Shown piece by piece: positions 56,995 through 64,000 of a stretch of DNA of 64,000 nt (the stretch's first letter is position 1; the number at the start of each line of letters is the position of its first letter). Source of the stretch: Virgibacillus sp. 7505. GTDB lineage: Bacteria > Bacillota > Bacilli > Bacillales > Amphibacillaceae. The stretch lies in contig NZ_NPBF01000022.1 of assembly GCF_002272135.1 (NCBI RefSeq), positions 94,628-158,627 on the forward strand, written 5' to 3'. The notes beneath the pieces are model-generated. The model was not told the DNA's origin. It worked only from the letters and a program-made list of their open reading frames with translations, and made no database searches. The position numbers and the translations under genes were made by a program.

Positions 56995-57053
56995 ATGATT
57001 TGATGACATTCAACTATTTATTATAACTACATCTTCATGAATGCGCCCATCTT

Positions 57054-57086
57054 AAAAGCTTTCGCATAAAGCGAAGGCTTTTTACT
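57054..57086 (+). terminator. Intrinsic terminator after the germinant receptor operon
   Basis: AAAAGCTTTCGC pairs with GCGAAGGCTTTT (one T-G pair) around a five-base loop, followed by TTTAC. It begins about 60 bases after the last stop. Confidence 0.8.
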
Positions 57087-57126
57087 TGTATGATAGGGTA
57101 TAATGACATATAGAAAGGGTGACAGT

Positions 57127-58368
57127 ATGGAACGTGTATTATTGATGGCAGTCCATCACCAGAATCAGACATTAGAGCGATTTCAATCCTCGCTCGATGA
57201 ATTAGAAGCATTAACAGAGACAGCAGGAGGCGCGGTGGCAGGGATTGTCACGCAGAAACGGGAACGCCTGCATCCTGGTACATATTTCGGATCAGGGAAG
57301 CTCGAGGAACTTGCTGAGTTAGTTGAGCAGGAAGAGCCGCTTCTGGTCATATCCAACGACGAATTGTCTCCAGGACAATTGAAAAATATCAGCAACCGAA
57401 TTGGGGTCCGGGTCATAGACCGGAGTCAGCTAATTCTTGATATATTCGCAACACGTGCACATACCCGTGAAGGTAAACTGCAGGTGGAACTGGCACAGAT
57501 GCAATATTTGCTGCCTAGACTATATGGACAAGGTACAGAAATGAGCCGTCTTGGCGCTGGTATCGGGACAAGAGGTCCAGGTGAAACGAAGCTTGAAACC
57601 GATAGACGCCATATTCGACGCCGGATCGACGAAATCAAACAGCAGCTGAAAGCTGTCGTGTCGCACCGCTCCCGTTACCGGGAACGACGAAAAGCAAATC
57701 AGGCTTTTCAAATTGCCTTGGTCGGCTATACAAATGCTGGTAAATCGACAATCTTCAACCGCGTGACTGGAAACGACAGTCTGGAGCAGGACCAGCTGTT
57801 CGCTACGCTGGATCCGATGACGCGCCGTATGCGCCTTCCATCCGGTTTTCAAGCGCTGCTCACGGATACGGTTGGCTTTATCCAGGACCTTCCGACAGCG
57901 CTTATCGCCGCTTTCCGTTCAACACTGGAGGAAGTGACAGAAGCTGATTTTATCATTCATATGGTCAACAGCGCACATCCAGATCATGAACAGCAGCAGG
58001 CGACTGTACTGAAGCTGCTCCATGAACTCGGTGCCGATCATTTGCCGATTTTGACAGTTTATAACAAAGCAGATTTGCTGACAGAGGATTTTATTGCTAG
58101 TGCGCATCCATATGTCCAGATCTCCGCATTCAAAGAAGAAGACCGCAGACTTGTAATGGATAAAGTACAGGAAATGATCCAGGAAGCAAGTGAGTTTTAT
58201 GATACAATCGTACCTGCCGCTGGCGGCCGTCTATTGGACAAGCTTGCGCAGGAGACGATTTTAACAAAAAGGAATTACAACGAGGAAATGGATGTCTATG
58301 AAGTGAGCGGGTATGTATTGCCAAATCATCCGCTTTTCCATCAGTTGAAAGGAAAGAATGAAGCATGA
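57127..58368 (+). CDS. hflX: GTPase HflX
   Basis: A 413-residue GTPase that binds the 50S subunit and can split stalled ribosomes after stress. The N-terminal HflX domain carries VISNDELSPGQLKNIS and GTRGPGETKLETDRR; the G domain starts with GYTNAGKST near 205, DTVGFIQDLP and YNKADL follow. ATG at 57127 follows AAAGGGTGA; the frame is open eight codons further upstream without a ribosome site. A TATAAT at 57099 may be its -10, although the -35 is poor. It overlaps ynbB by four bases. Confidence 0.96.
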   Translation: MERVLLMAVHHQNQTLERFQSSLDELEALTETAGGAVAGIVTQKRERLHPGTYFGSGKLEELAELVEQEEPLLVISNDELSPGQLKNISNRIGVRVIDRSQLILDIFATRAHTREGKLQVELAQMQYLLPRLYGQGTEMSRLGAGIGTRGPGETKLETDRRHIRRRIDEIKQQLKAVVSHRSRYRERRKANQAFQIALVGYTNAGKSTIFNRVTGNDSLEQDQLFATLDPMTRRMRLPSGFQALLTDTVGFIQDLPTALIAAFRSTLEEVTEADFIIHMVNSAHPDHEQQQATVLKLLHELGADHLPILTVYNKADLLTEDFIASAHPYVQISAFKEEDRRLVMDKVQEMIQEASEFYDTIVPAAGGRLLDKLAQETILTKRNYNEEMDVYEVSGYVLPNHPLFHQLKGKNEA

Positions 58369-59618
58369 TAAACGAAACAGCAAGAAGAACAGAAGAAGAA
58401 ACAAGCGCCGAGCGCGCTGGAATAGATTCCATCGTAGAAAAGAATCAGAAACGAGTGATGGATGCATTCCGCAATCAGCGCGTAAGTGACAGTCATTTCA
58501 ATCCCACAACAGGTTATGGATATGATGACTTTGGTCGGGAGACCCTTGAACAGGTTTACGCAGAAGTGTTCGGCGGAGAGGATGCACTTGTGCGTCCTCA
58601 GATCGTTTCAGGTACACACGCGATAACTACTGCTTTATTCGGTGTTTTGCGTCCTGGTGATCAATTGCTTTATATTACCGGAAAGCCATATGACACGCTG
58701 GAAGGCGTCATTGGAAACCGAGAAGAAGATACAGGTTCATTAAAGGATTTCGGTGTCGCATACGATGCGGTTGATCTGACGGAGGATGGTGCAATCGACT
58801 ATCCAGCTGTAGCAGATAAGCTTTCTGAGAAGACGAAGGTGGTGGCGATCCAGCGTTCCAAAGGATATGCCGACCGGCCTTCTTTTTCTGTTACAGAAAT
58901 CGGTGAAATGGTTTCTTTCGTAAAAGGGAAGTATCCAGAAGCTATCGTTTTCGTCGATAACTGCTATGGAGAATTCGCCGAAACAGAGGAGCCGCTCCAT
59001 GTTGGTGCGGATTTGATTGCCGGATCACTAATCAAGAATCCAGGCGGCGGTATCGTACGTGCGGGAGGCTATATTGCCGGCCGGACTGAATTGATCGAGT
59101 TGTGTGCCAACCGTTTGACTGCACCGGGACTCGGAAAAGAAACAGGAGCATCACTTGGCATGCTGCAAGAGCTGTTCCAAGGATTCTTCCTGGCACCGCA
59201 TGTTGTTGGGGAGGCGTTAAAAGGCGCCGTCTTTACATCAAGATTTCTTGAGCTTCTCGGCTTTTCGACTTCACCGAAATTCAACAGCAAACGCGTCGAT
59301 TTGATTCAATCAGTGAACTTCCACTCGGCAGATCAGATGATTGCCTTTTGTCAGGCAATCCAGCATGCATCACCTGTCAACGCTCATGTGACGCCGCATG
59401 CAGCACCGATGCCGGGATATGAAAGTGATGTCATCATGGCAGCCGGAACCTTCATCCAAGGAGCCAGCCTGGAATTAACAGCAGATGGACCGATCCGCCC
59501 GCCATATACGGCTTTTGTCCAGGGCGGTTTGACTTATGCCCATGTGAAGCTCGCTATTATGGATGCAGCTCAAAATCTATTAGAAAAAGGCTTGATATCA
59601 ACTAATCAAGCATACTAA
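58365..59618 (+). CDS. ynbB: Methionine gamma-lyase-family PLP enzyme YnbB
   Basis: A 417-residue pyridoxal-phosphate fold-type I protein of the family often labelled aluminium resistance or methionine gamma-lyase-like. The PLP lysine is probably K224 in AGSLIKNPGG; IVSGTHAITTALFGVLRPGD is the cofactor phosphate region. The natural substrate is not established, and the aluminium label rests on a single old phenotype in another species. It overlaps hflX by four bases and lies directly before glnR-glnA, as in B. subtilis (ynbA-ynbB-glnR-glnA). Confidence 0.92.
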   Translation: MINETARRTEEETSAERAGIDSIVEKNQKRVMDAFRNQRVSDSHFNPTTGYGYDDFGRETLEQVYAEVFGGEDALVRPQIVSGTHAITTALFGVLRPGDQLLYITGKPYDTLEGVIGNREEDTGSLKDFGVAYDAVDLTEDGAIDYPAVADKLSEKTKVVAIQRSKGYADRPSFSVTEIGEMVSFVKGKYPEAIVFVDNCYGEFAETEEPLHVGADLIAGSLIKNPGGGIVRAGGYIAGRTELIELCANRLTAPGLGKETGASLGMLQELFQGFFLAPHVVGEALKGAVFTSRFLELLGFSTSPKFNSKRVDLIQSVNFHSADQMIAFCQAIQHASPVNAHVTPHAAPMPGYESDVIMAAGTFIQGASLELTADGPIRPPYTAFVQGGLTYAHVKLAIMDAAQNLLEKGLISTNQAY

Positions 59619-59627
59619 AAATTTTCA

Positions 59628-59644
59628 TGTTAACTAAGCTAACA
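59628..59644 (+). promoter_or_regulatory. GlnR/TnrA operator 1 of glnRA
   Basis: TGTTA-ACTAAGC-TAACA is a perfect match to the GlnR/TnrA consensus TGTNA-N7-TNACA. It lies directly upstream of the -35 hexamer of the glnR promoter. Confidence 0.9.
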
Positions 59645-59648
59645 CGTG

Positions 59649-59678
59649 TTGACATTTAAAATTACCTACGTTTATAAT
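59649..59678 (+). promoter_or_regulatory. SigA promoter and operator 2 of glnRA
   Basis: TTGACA (59649-59654), an 18-base spacer and TATAAT (59673-59678) are both consensus hexamers. A second GlnR-type site (TGACA-N7-TTACC, 59650-59666, two mismatches) overlaps the -35; its centre is 22 bases, two helical turns, from operator 1. This reproduces the two-operator arrangement of B. subtilis glnRA. Confidence 0.88.
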
Positions 59679-59715
59679 AGACGTAGAGTACATAAGGAAA
59701 GGGGATGGACGATAA

Positions 59716-60108
59716 ATGAGTGACATGAATCGCCGATCTATGCCCTTGTTCTCTATTGGTATTGTAAAATCACTTACTGCATTAACAGCGAGACAAATCC
59801 GTTATTATGAAGACAACGGACTGATTTTCCCAGCAAGAACAGAAGGCAATCAGCGTCTTTTCTCATTCAATGATGTGGATCGACTGCTGGAAATCAAGGA
59901 ATTGATCGATAAAGGAATCAACCTTGCCGGAATCAAGCAAATGCTGCCATACAGAGAAAAACCGACAGCAGAAATGCTTGAAACACCGATCGAACCGGAA
60001 ATCTCTGATAAAGCATTAAGACAGATGCTGCGTCAGGAACTGATGGATACCGGACGATTAGGCAAAGCTTCGTTACGTCAGGGAGAGTTATCACGATTCT
60101 TCCATTAA
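59716..60108 (+). CDS. glnR: Nitrogen repressor GlnR
   Basis: A 130-residue MerR-family repressor of glnRA and other nitrogen genes, activated by feedback-inhibited glutamine synthetase. The winged helix-turn-helix is at about 12-80, with [18 protein letters not shown]; the C-terminal tail ([20 protein letters not shown]) corresponds to the segment through which glutamine synthetase relieves autoinhibition. It is transcribed from a consensus promoter with two GlnR operators and precedes glnA by 16 bases. Confidence 0.97.
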   Translation: MSDMNRRSMPLFSIGIVKSLTALTARQIRYYEDNGLIFPARTEGNQRLFSFNDVDRLLEIKELIDKGINLAGIKQMLPYREKPTAEMLETPIEPEISDKALRQMLRQELMDTGRLGKASLRQGELSRFFH

Positions 60109-60124
60109 TAGAGGAGGAGAAAGA

Positions 60125-61459
60125 ATGGCGAAATTTACTAGAGAAGATGTAATCAAGATTATCAAGGAGGAGAACGTAAAGTTCATTCGCTTACAATTCA
60201 CCGACTTGCTTGGCACAATTAAAAACGTGGAAATCCCGCTTAGCCAGCTGGACAAAGCATTGGATAACGAAATGATGTTCGACGGATCTTCCATCGAAGG
60301 TTTCGTACGCATCGAAGAGTCCGACATGAAGCTTTACCCGGACTTGGATACGTTCGTCGTATTCCCTTGGACAAGCGAAAAAGGCAAAGTGGCACGTTTC
60401 ATCTGTGATATCTACACTCCAGAAGGAGAGCCATTCGAAGGCTGCCCACGTTACAACCTGAAGCGTAACATCAAAAAAATGGAAGAGCTTGGATTCAGCG
60501 CATTCAACATCGGTACAGAGCCGGAATTCTTCTTGTTCAAACTTGATGAAAAAGGCGAGCCGACTTTGGAATTGAACGATAAAGGCGGCTACTTCGACCT
60601 TGCACCAACTGACCTAGGCGAAACTACTCGTCGTGATATCGTATTGGAATTGGAAGAGATGGGCTTTGAAATTGAAGCTTCCCACCACGAAGTGGCACCA
60701 GGCCAGCACGAAATCGATTTCAAATATGCTGATGCACTGAAACATGCTGATGATATCCAAACATTCAAACTAGTAGTAAAAACAATTGCTAGAAAGCATG
60801 GTTTGCATGCAACATTCATGCCAAAACCATTATTCGGTGTAAACGGTTCTGGTATGCACTGCAACATGTCTCTATTCAAAGACGGCAAAAATGCATTCTA
60901 CGATGAAAGCGGCGAGTTGAAGCTTTCTGAAACAGCTTACCAGTTCATCGCAGGTACATTGAAGCATGCGGTTAACTTCACAGCGGTTACAAACCCGACA
61001 GTTAACTCTTACAAACGTCTTGTACCTGGATATGAAGCACCATGCTACGTAGCATGGTCCGGTAAAAACCGCAGCCCGCTTATCCGTGTACCATCCGCTC
61101 GCGGAGCAAGCACACGTGTCGAAGTGCGCAGTGTTGATCCATCTGCAAACCCGTACCTAGCAATGAGTGTATTGCTTGCTGCAGGTCTTGATGGAATCAA
61201 GAACAACATGGAAGCACCTGCTTCCATCGACCGTAACATCTATGTTATGGATAAAGCAGAAAGAGAAAAGAACGGCGTAGCAGATCTTCCAGCTACACTG
61301 TACGACGCTCTTGAGCAGCTAAAATCCGACGACATCATCGTCGAAGCACTAGGCGATCACCTATTCGAACACTTCATCGAAGCGAAAGAAATCGAGTGGG
61401 ATATGTTCCGCACGCAGGTCCACCCATGGGAACGCGAACAGTACATGGAAGACTTTTAA
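60125..61459 (+). CDS. glnA: Glutamine synthetase type I-alpha
   Basis: Makes glutamine from glutamate and ammonium with ATP and, when feedback-inhibited, signals nitrogen excess to GlnR and TnrA. The 444-residue protein is the Firmicute I-alpha type without the adenylylation insert. Visible motifs are [10 protein letters not shown] near 50, the ATP-site [12 protein letters not shown] near 240, and NRSPLIRVP. Codon use favours highly expressed codons. It is the last gene before the conserved gene order stops and ends at a terminator. Confidence 0.99.
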   Translation: MAKFTREDVIKIIKEENVKFIRLQFTDLLGTIKNVEIPLSQLDKALDNEMMFDGSSIEGFVRIEESDMKLYPDLDTFVVFPWTSEKGKVARFICDIYTPEGEPFEGCPRYNLKRNIKKMEELGFSAFNIGTEPEFFLFKLDEKGEPTLELNDKGGYFDLAPTDLGETTRRDIVLELEEMGFEIEASHHEVAPGQHEIDFKYADALKHADDIQTFKLVVKTIARKHGLHATFMPKPLFGVNGSGMHCNMSLFKDGKNAFYDESGELKLSETAYQFIAGTLKHAVNFTAVTNPTVNSYKRLVPGYEAPCYVAWSGKNRSPLIRVPSARGASTRVEVRSVDPSANPYLAMSVLLAAGLDGIKNNMEAPASIDRNIYVMDKAEREKNGVADLPATLYDALEQLKSDDIIVEALGDHLFEHFIEAKEIEWDMFRTQVHPWEREQYMEDF

Positions 61460-61465
61460 TGGAGG

Positions 61466-61502
61466 AAACCCTTGATACCACTGGTGTCAGGGGTTTTTCT
61501 TT
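61466..61502 (+). terminator. Intrinsic terminator after glnA
   Basis: AAACCCTTGATACCA pairs with TGGTGTCAGGGGTTT (two G-U pairs) around a single-base loop, followed by TTCTTTTC. Confidence 0.85.
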
Positions 61503-61774
61503 TCGTGTATATTTTGTGAGTTTCCACCTCCTAATCACCCCATATATTTGCGCAATTTTTCTTATATTCCTCATATTACTCCAAGAATATATAGCGATGT
61601 AATTTCCATGCTGAAGAGATTCATGGAACACAAAAAGGGCCGCCTATGTATCATGATTTAGTGAACTGGTATAGCGTTAATATGGATCAGATAGGCTAGG
61701 TAATAAATTTTACCTATATATTATACAAAAATATGGTAAATTTAATGCAGAGATATAATGAATGGGGAGAGGTA
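61503..61774 (+). other. AT-rich intergenic region after glnA
   Basis: The glnA-to-next-gene gap is about 315 bases including the terminator. The rest holds no gene or RNA that I can recognise. An inverted repeat TAGGTAA (61697-61703) with TTACCTA (61710-61716) lies just upstream of TATTATAC-type -10 candidates and could be an operator for the next gene. A six-base repeat GCCTAT/ATAGGC (61642 and 61691) is too short to call an insertion-sequence end. Base composition becomes clearly AT-richer here. Confidence 0.4.
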
Positions 61775-63451
61775 ATGTTGCGAAAAAAATTTGTTGTGTT
61801 GCTGCTGCTAATTATAATATTTGTCTTGAATTTACCTAGCGCTTCCTTTGCTGATCGTAAAGATTTAGTTTTAATTGTGTACAGCCAGACGGAGGAAGAA
61901 CAATTAAAAGATGTGCGGATTTTGGAAACCTTAGTAGGTCAATTCAGAGACGATTACAAAATCATTGAAGATGCAGATATTGGCCAAGAAAATTTAAATG
62001 AGTTTGATTACGTTATTTATTTGGGAGCTGGAAGGAAAGCATTGTCAGAGAGCTTGCTGAAAACTTTCAATAATTACAAAGGCCCATTTTTCGCAATTAA
62101 TCATAATGCAGAGCAGTTTAAAGAAAAGATGCCTTGGTTAAACATAAATGGGGAAGCCTTGGTTAATCAGGTTGAGGTCCCAGATAATCAGAGTCAGAAC
62201 TTGACAGAGGAACGGATAGTTTATGATGTGACGGCTAATGGTACTGCTGTTTCTTTGGTCGGAAATAAAGTTGACGGCAGTGGCTCGGTTCCTTTACTGC
62301 TTAATTCGAATAATATATATTACTTTGCAGGTCAAAATCTTTATAATCCTTTTGAAGAATATATAACCCAGTCACTTATTAATTTCTTTGGTGAAGAAGG
62401 AAAAGGAATCACGAAGTATCTACGACTTGAAGATGTGCATCCCATGGTAGATCCTGATCAGTTAAGGGAACAAGCAGAATTCCTTAAAGAAAAGGATATC
62501 CCTTACATGGTGGCGGTAATTCCAGAGTATACGAATAACGGTAAAACAGTGCACCTTGTTGATTCACCCAAATTAGTGAAGACGCTAAAATACATGCAAA
62601 ATAATGGTGCAAGTATAGTGTTGCATGGATACAAGCACCAATATCGCAGCTCAGAAACAGGTGAAGGCTTCGAATTTTGGGATGCTGAGAATGATAGGCC
62701 TATTTATCAGCCAGCCAATGAAAAAGCCAAGCAGATGTCGGATTTTCCTACTTATGCAGCATATGAGGCTTTTGTTGAGGAAGGCGAAGAGTATGAAAGG
62801 TCATATATGGAAAATGCAATAGAAAGCGGAATAGAAGAGTTGGTAGCTCATGATCTCTATCCCGTTGCTTTTGAAGCACCTCACTATGCCATTTCTCAAC
62901 AAGGATACAAAATAGTATCCGAACATTTTTCTTCTTACGTTGGACAGCTGCAGTTGACTGATTTAACTTGGAAGGGAGAATTTGCACCTCCGTATGAGTC
63001 ACGACCTGAATTTGTGCATGGTATGACTGTGTATCCGGAAACCTTGGGTTATATTGAAGAAGGTGATGATAAAGGAATTGAGAAAATGCAGGAAAAAATA
63101 GAGATAAAATCAAAATATAATCATTCCTATTTATCTGCCTTTTATCACCCTTATTTGGGATTAGAAGGGCTTAAAGAAGTCGTCGAGAATCTAAATGAGG
63201 TTGATGGAACATGGCTTGATTTAAAACAGCGGGATAATCGGGTCCAAGTAAATGATATCAGTATATTTACAATAGACGGAGAGTACCAAGTGGAAAAGCC
63301 CTTCTTGGCTAGTGACTATGAAAGGAACTTGTTTATACGGAAAAGCCTAATATGGTTTATACCGGTGCTTTTAGTCGGGGTAACTTTAGTGATTTTCTTA
63401 ATACGAAAAAGAAAGAAAAAAAGCATATCTCAAGTAGAAAACGCCTCCTAA
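61775..63451 (+). CDS. DUF2334 polysaccharide-deacetylase-like membrane protein
   Basis: A 558-residue exported protein with a signal peptide (about 1-24, ending SASFA), a large extracytoplasmic part and one membrane helix near the C-terminus (about 524-545) followed by a Lys/Arg tail. The DUF2334 domain lies at about 210-500: LRLEDVHPMVDPDQL supplies the metal-binding Asp, VLHGYKHQY the His pair, and EAPHYAISQQGYK a later conserved stretch. It resembles YdaL of B. subtilis, a presumed exopolysaccharide deacetylase-like protein; the substrate is unknown. ATG at 61775 follows GGGGAGAGG. Its codon use is more AT-rich than that of the genes to its left, consistent with an accessory gene. Confidence 0.82.
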   Translation: MLRKKFVVLLLLIIIFVLNLPSASFADRKDLVLIVYSQTEEEQLKDVRILETLVGQFRDDYKIIEDADIGQENLNEFDYVIYLGAGRKALSESLLKTFNNYKGPFFAINHNAEQFKEKMPWLNINGEALVNQVEVPDNQSQNLTEERIVYDVTANGTAVSLVGNKVDGSGSVPLLLNSNNIYYFAGQNLYNPFEEYITQSLINFFGEEGKGITKYLRLEDVHPMVDPDQLREQAEFLKEKDIPYMVAVIPEYTNNGKTVHLVDSPKLVKTLKYMQNNGASIVLHGYKHQYRSSETGEGFEFWDAENDRPIYQPANEKAKQMSDFPTYAAYEAFVEEGEEYERSYMENAIESGIEELVAHDLYPVAFEAPHYAISQQGYKIVSEHFSSYVGQLQLTDLTWKGEFAPPYESRPEFVHGMTVYPETLGYIEEGDDKGIEKMQEKIEIKSKYNHSYLSAFYHPYLGLEGLKEVVENLNEVDGTWLDLKQRDNRVQVNDISIFTIDGEYQVEKPFLASDYERNLFIRKSLIWFIPVLLVGVTLVIFLIRKRKKKSISQVENAS

Positions 63452-63562
63452 TCTGTCGAATCGTAAGAAGCACACTCAATCCTTGCCAGAGCATAATCTC
63501 TATACATTTCATTTCTGATTGGCATCCATATTTTGATGAAAAGTGTGGCGAAAGGAAAATGA

Positions 63563-63600
63563 ACAAATTGAGATATTGCCAATAAAATATCTCAATTTGT
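63563..63600 (-). terminator. Long hairpin 3' of arr
   Basis: A 15-base perfect stem (63563-63577 with 63586-63600) with an eight-base loop lies about 30 bases downstream of the arr stop on the minus strand and is followed on that strand by TTCATTTTCC. It may stop transcription from both directions between the convergent genes. Confidence 0.6.
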
Positions 63601-63629
63601 CCACTTCAAGTACTTATAGATATTAAAGA

Positions 63630-64000
63630 TTAATCGTATATTACATTTTTTCCTTCTTCAGTTAACTTTTTTAAAGATGCAAGCATATGATTTATTTCTT
63701 CATCAGAATGTCTTTCCCATGAACTTAATTCAGCAATTATTTTCAAAGGAGATTTTGACCTATAAGAACGTGTTGGGTTTCCAGGAAATCTTTTGTCAGT
63801 CAAGTTTGGATCATTTTCAAAATCACCTAATGGTTCTACAATATAGATTCTTTCCTTTGATTCAGATCTTGCTAATTCAGCACCCCATTTAGCAGCATTC
63901 AATGTTGCAGTAAAATATATATAGTTAGATTTTTTATCCTGGTAATTTGATAAGTACTGTGGCACTAATAAATCCCCAACATTTAGTTCTGCTTTCGTAC
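63630..64000 (-). CDS. arr: Rifampin ADP-ribosyltransferase Arr (partial, cut by window edge)
   Basis: Minus-strand gene whose 5' end lies beyond the window. About 122 residues are visible; they read on upstream of the GTG at 63965 (TKAELNVGDLL), so that codon is not the start. Arr enzymes transfer ADP-ribose from NAD to the 23-hydroxyl of rifamycins, which inactivates them. Family hallmarks present are SNYQDKKSNYIYFTATL, IYIVEPLGDFENDPNLTDK and KRFPGNPTRSYRS. Roughly 12-20 N-terminal residues are missing. The gene is AT-rich compared with the core genes and lies convergent to the DUF2334 gene, suggesting an accessory resistance gene. Confidence 0.9.
   Translation of the reverse strand, partial: TKAELNVGDLLVPQYLSNYQDKKSNYIYFTATLNAAKWGAELARSESKERIYIVEPLGDFENDPNLTDKRFPGNPTRSYRSKSPLKIIAELSSWERHSDEEINHMLASLKKLTEEGKNVIYD

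Noticed and set aside
61620..61700. Possible insertion-sequence end (GCCTAT with ATAGGC and a short open frame)
   Set aside because: The six-base repeat is too short, no target duplication was seen, and no transposase remnant is recognisable.
63352..63585. 77-codon open frame overlapping the end of the DUF2334 gene
   Set aside because: It starts inside the DUF2334 frame, has no ribosome site and runs into the hairpin at 63563.
63963..63965. GTG at 63965 as the start of arr
   Set aside because: The frame continues upstream with residues typical of Arr (KAELNVGDLL), so the gene is cut by the window edge.

Overview
The window is chromosomal DNA from a low-to-moderate GC, Gram-positive, endospore-forming member of the Bacillaceae. 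The evidence is a PolC-type replicase, dipicolinate synthase, spoVS, cotE, spoVK, spoIIIE, a gerA-type germinant receptor operon, GlnR/TnrA-type operators, and gene order that largely follows the polC-to-glnA segment of Bacillus subtilis. The genus cannot be fixed from sequence alone; a halotolerant genus such as Terribacillus is only a guess.

Layout. 1-4411: polC. 4420-12066: the rimP-nusA-rnpM-ylxQ-infB-ylxP-rbfA-truB-ribF-rpsO translation/transcription cluster, opened by a promoter and a hairpin-rich leader. 12169-16866: pnpA, the YlxY deacetylase-like protein, the M16 peptidase MlpA and YmxH. 16924-21828: dpaAB-asd-dapG-dapA, joining spore dipicolinate synthesis to its aspartate-pathway precursor supply, with a very good SigK-type promoter in front. 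21886-25276: tepA, ylzJ, spoIIIE. 25491-30250: a nucleoside ABC importer (BMP lipoprotein, ATPase, two permeases). 30414-33698: ymfF-ymfH-ymfI, linked to EF-P 5-aminopentanol modification. 33777-39011: ymfJ, ymfK, rodZ, pgsA, cinA, recA (with a LexA-type box). 39229-44865: RNase Y, ymdB, spoVS, miaB, ricA, cotE. 44981-49420: mutS-mutL. 49531-50646: an accessory pair, a signal-less M23/peptidoglycan-binding protein and a Dps-like protein without a recognisable ferroxidase centre. 50732-52999: miaA, hfq, spoVK. 53112-56994: the three-gene germinant receptor operon. 57127-61459: hflX, ynbB, glnR, glnA. From about 61,500 onward the conserved order ends: an AT-rich stretch carries a DUF2334 secreted/membrane protein and, at the right edge on the minus strand, the 3' part of an Arr-type rifampin ADP-ribosyltransferase gene.

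Almost everything is on the plus strand and closely packed, with intrinsic terminators marking transcription units. Several themes recur: RNA metabolism (nusA, rnpM, pnpA, RNase Y, ricA, hfq), sporulation and germination (dpaAB, spoIIIE, spoVS, cotE, spoVK, gerXABC), DNA repair (recA, mutSL) and nitrogen control (glnRA). No rRNA, tRNA, CRISPR array, intact insertion sequence or prophage was seen.

Most of the window is ordinary core genome. The points most worth a second look are the Dps-like protein with lysines where the iron ligands should be, its neighbour the signal-less M23 endopeptidase, the ACT/P-loop layout of YmfK, the cysteine-free RicA, and the leader hairpins in front of polC, rimP and spoIIIE.
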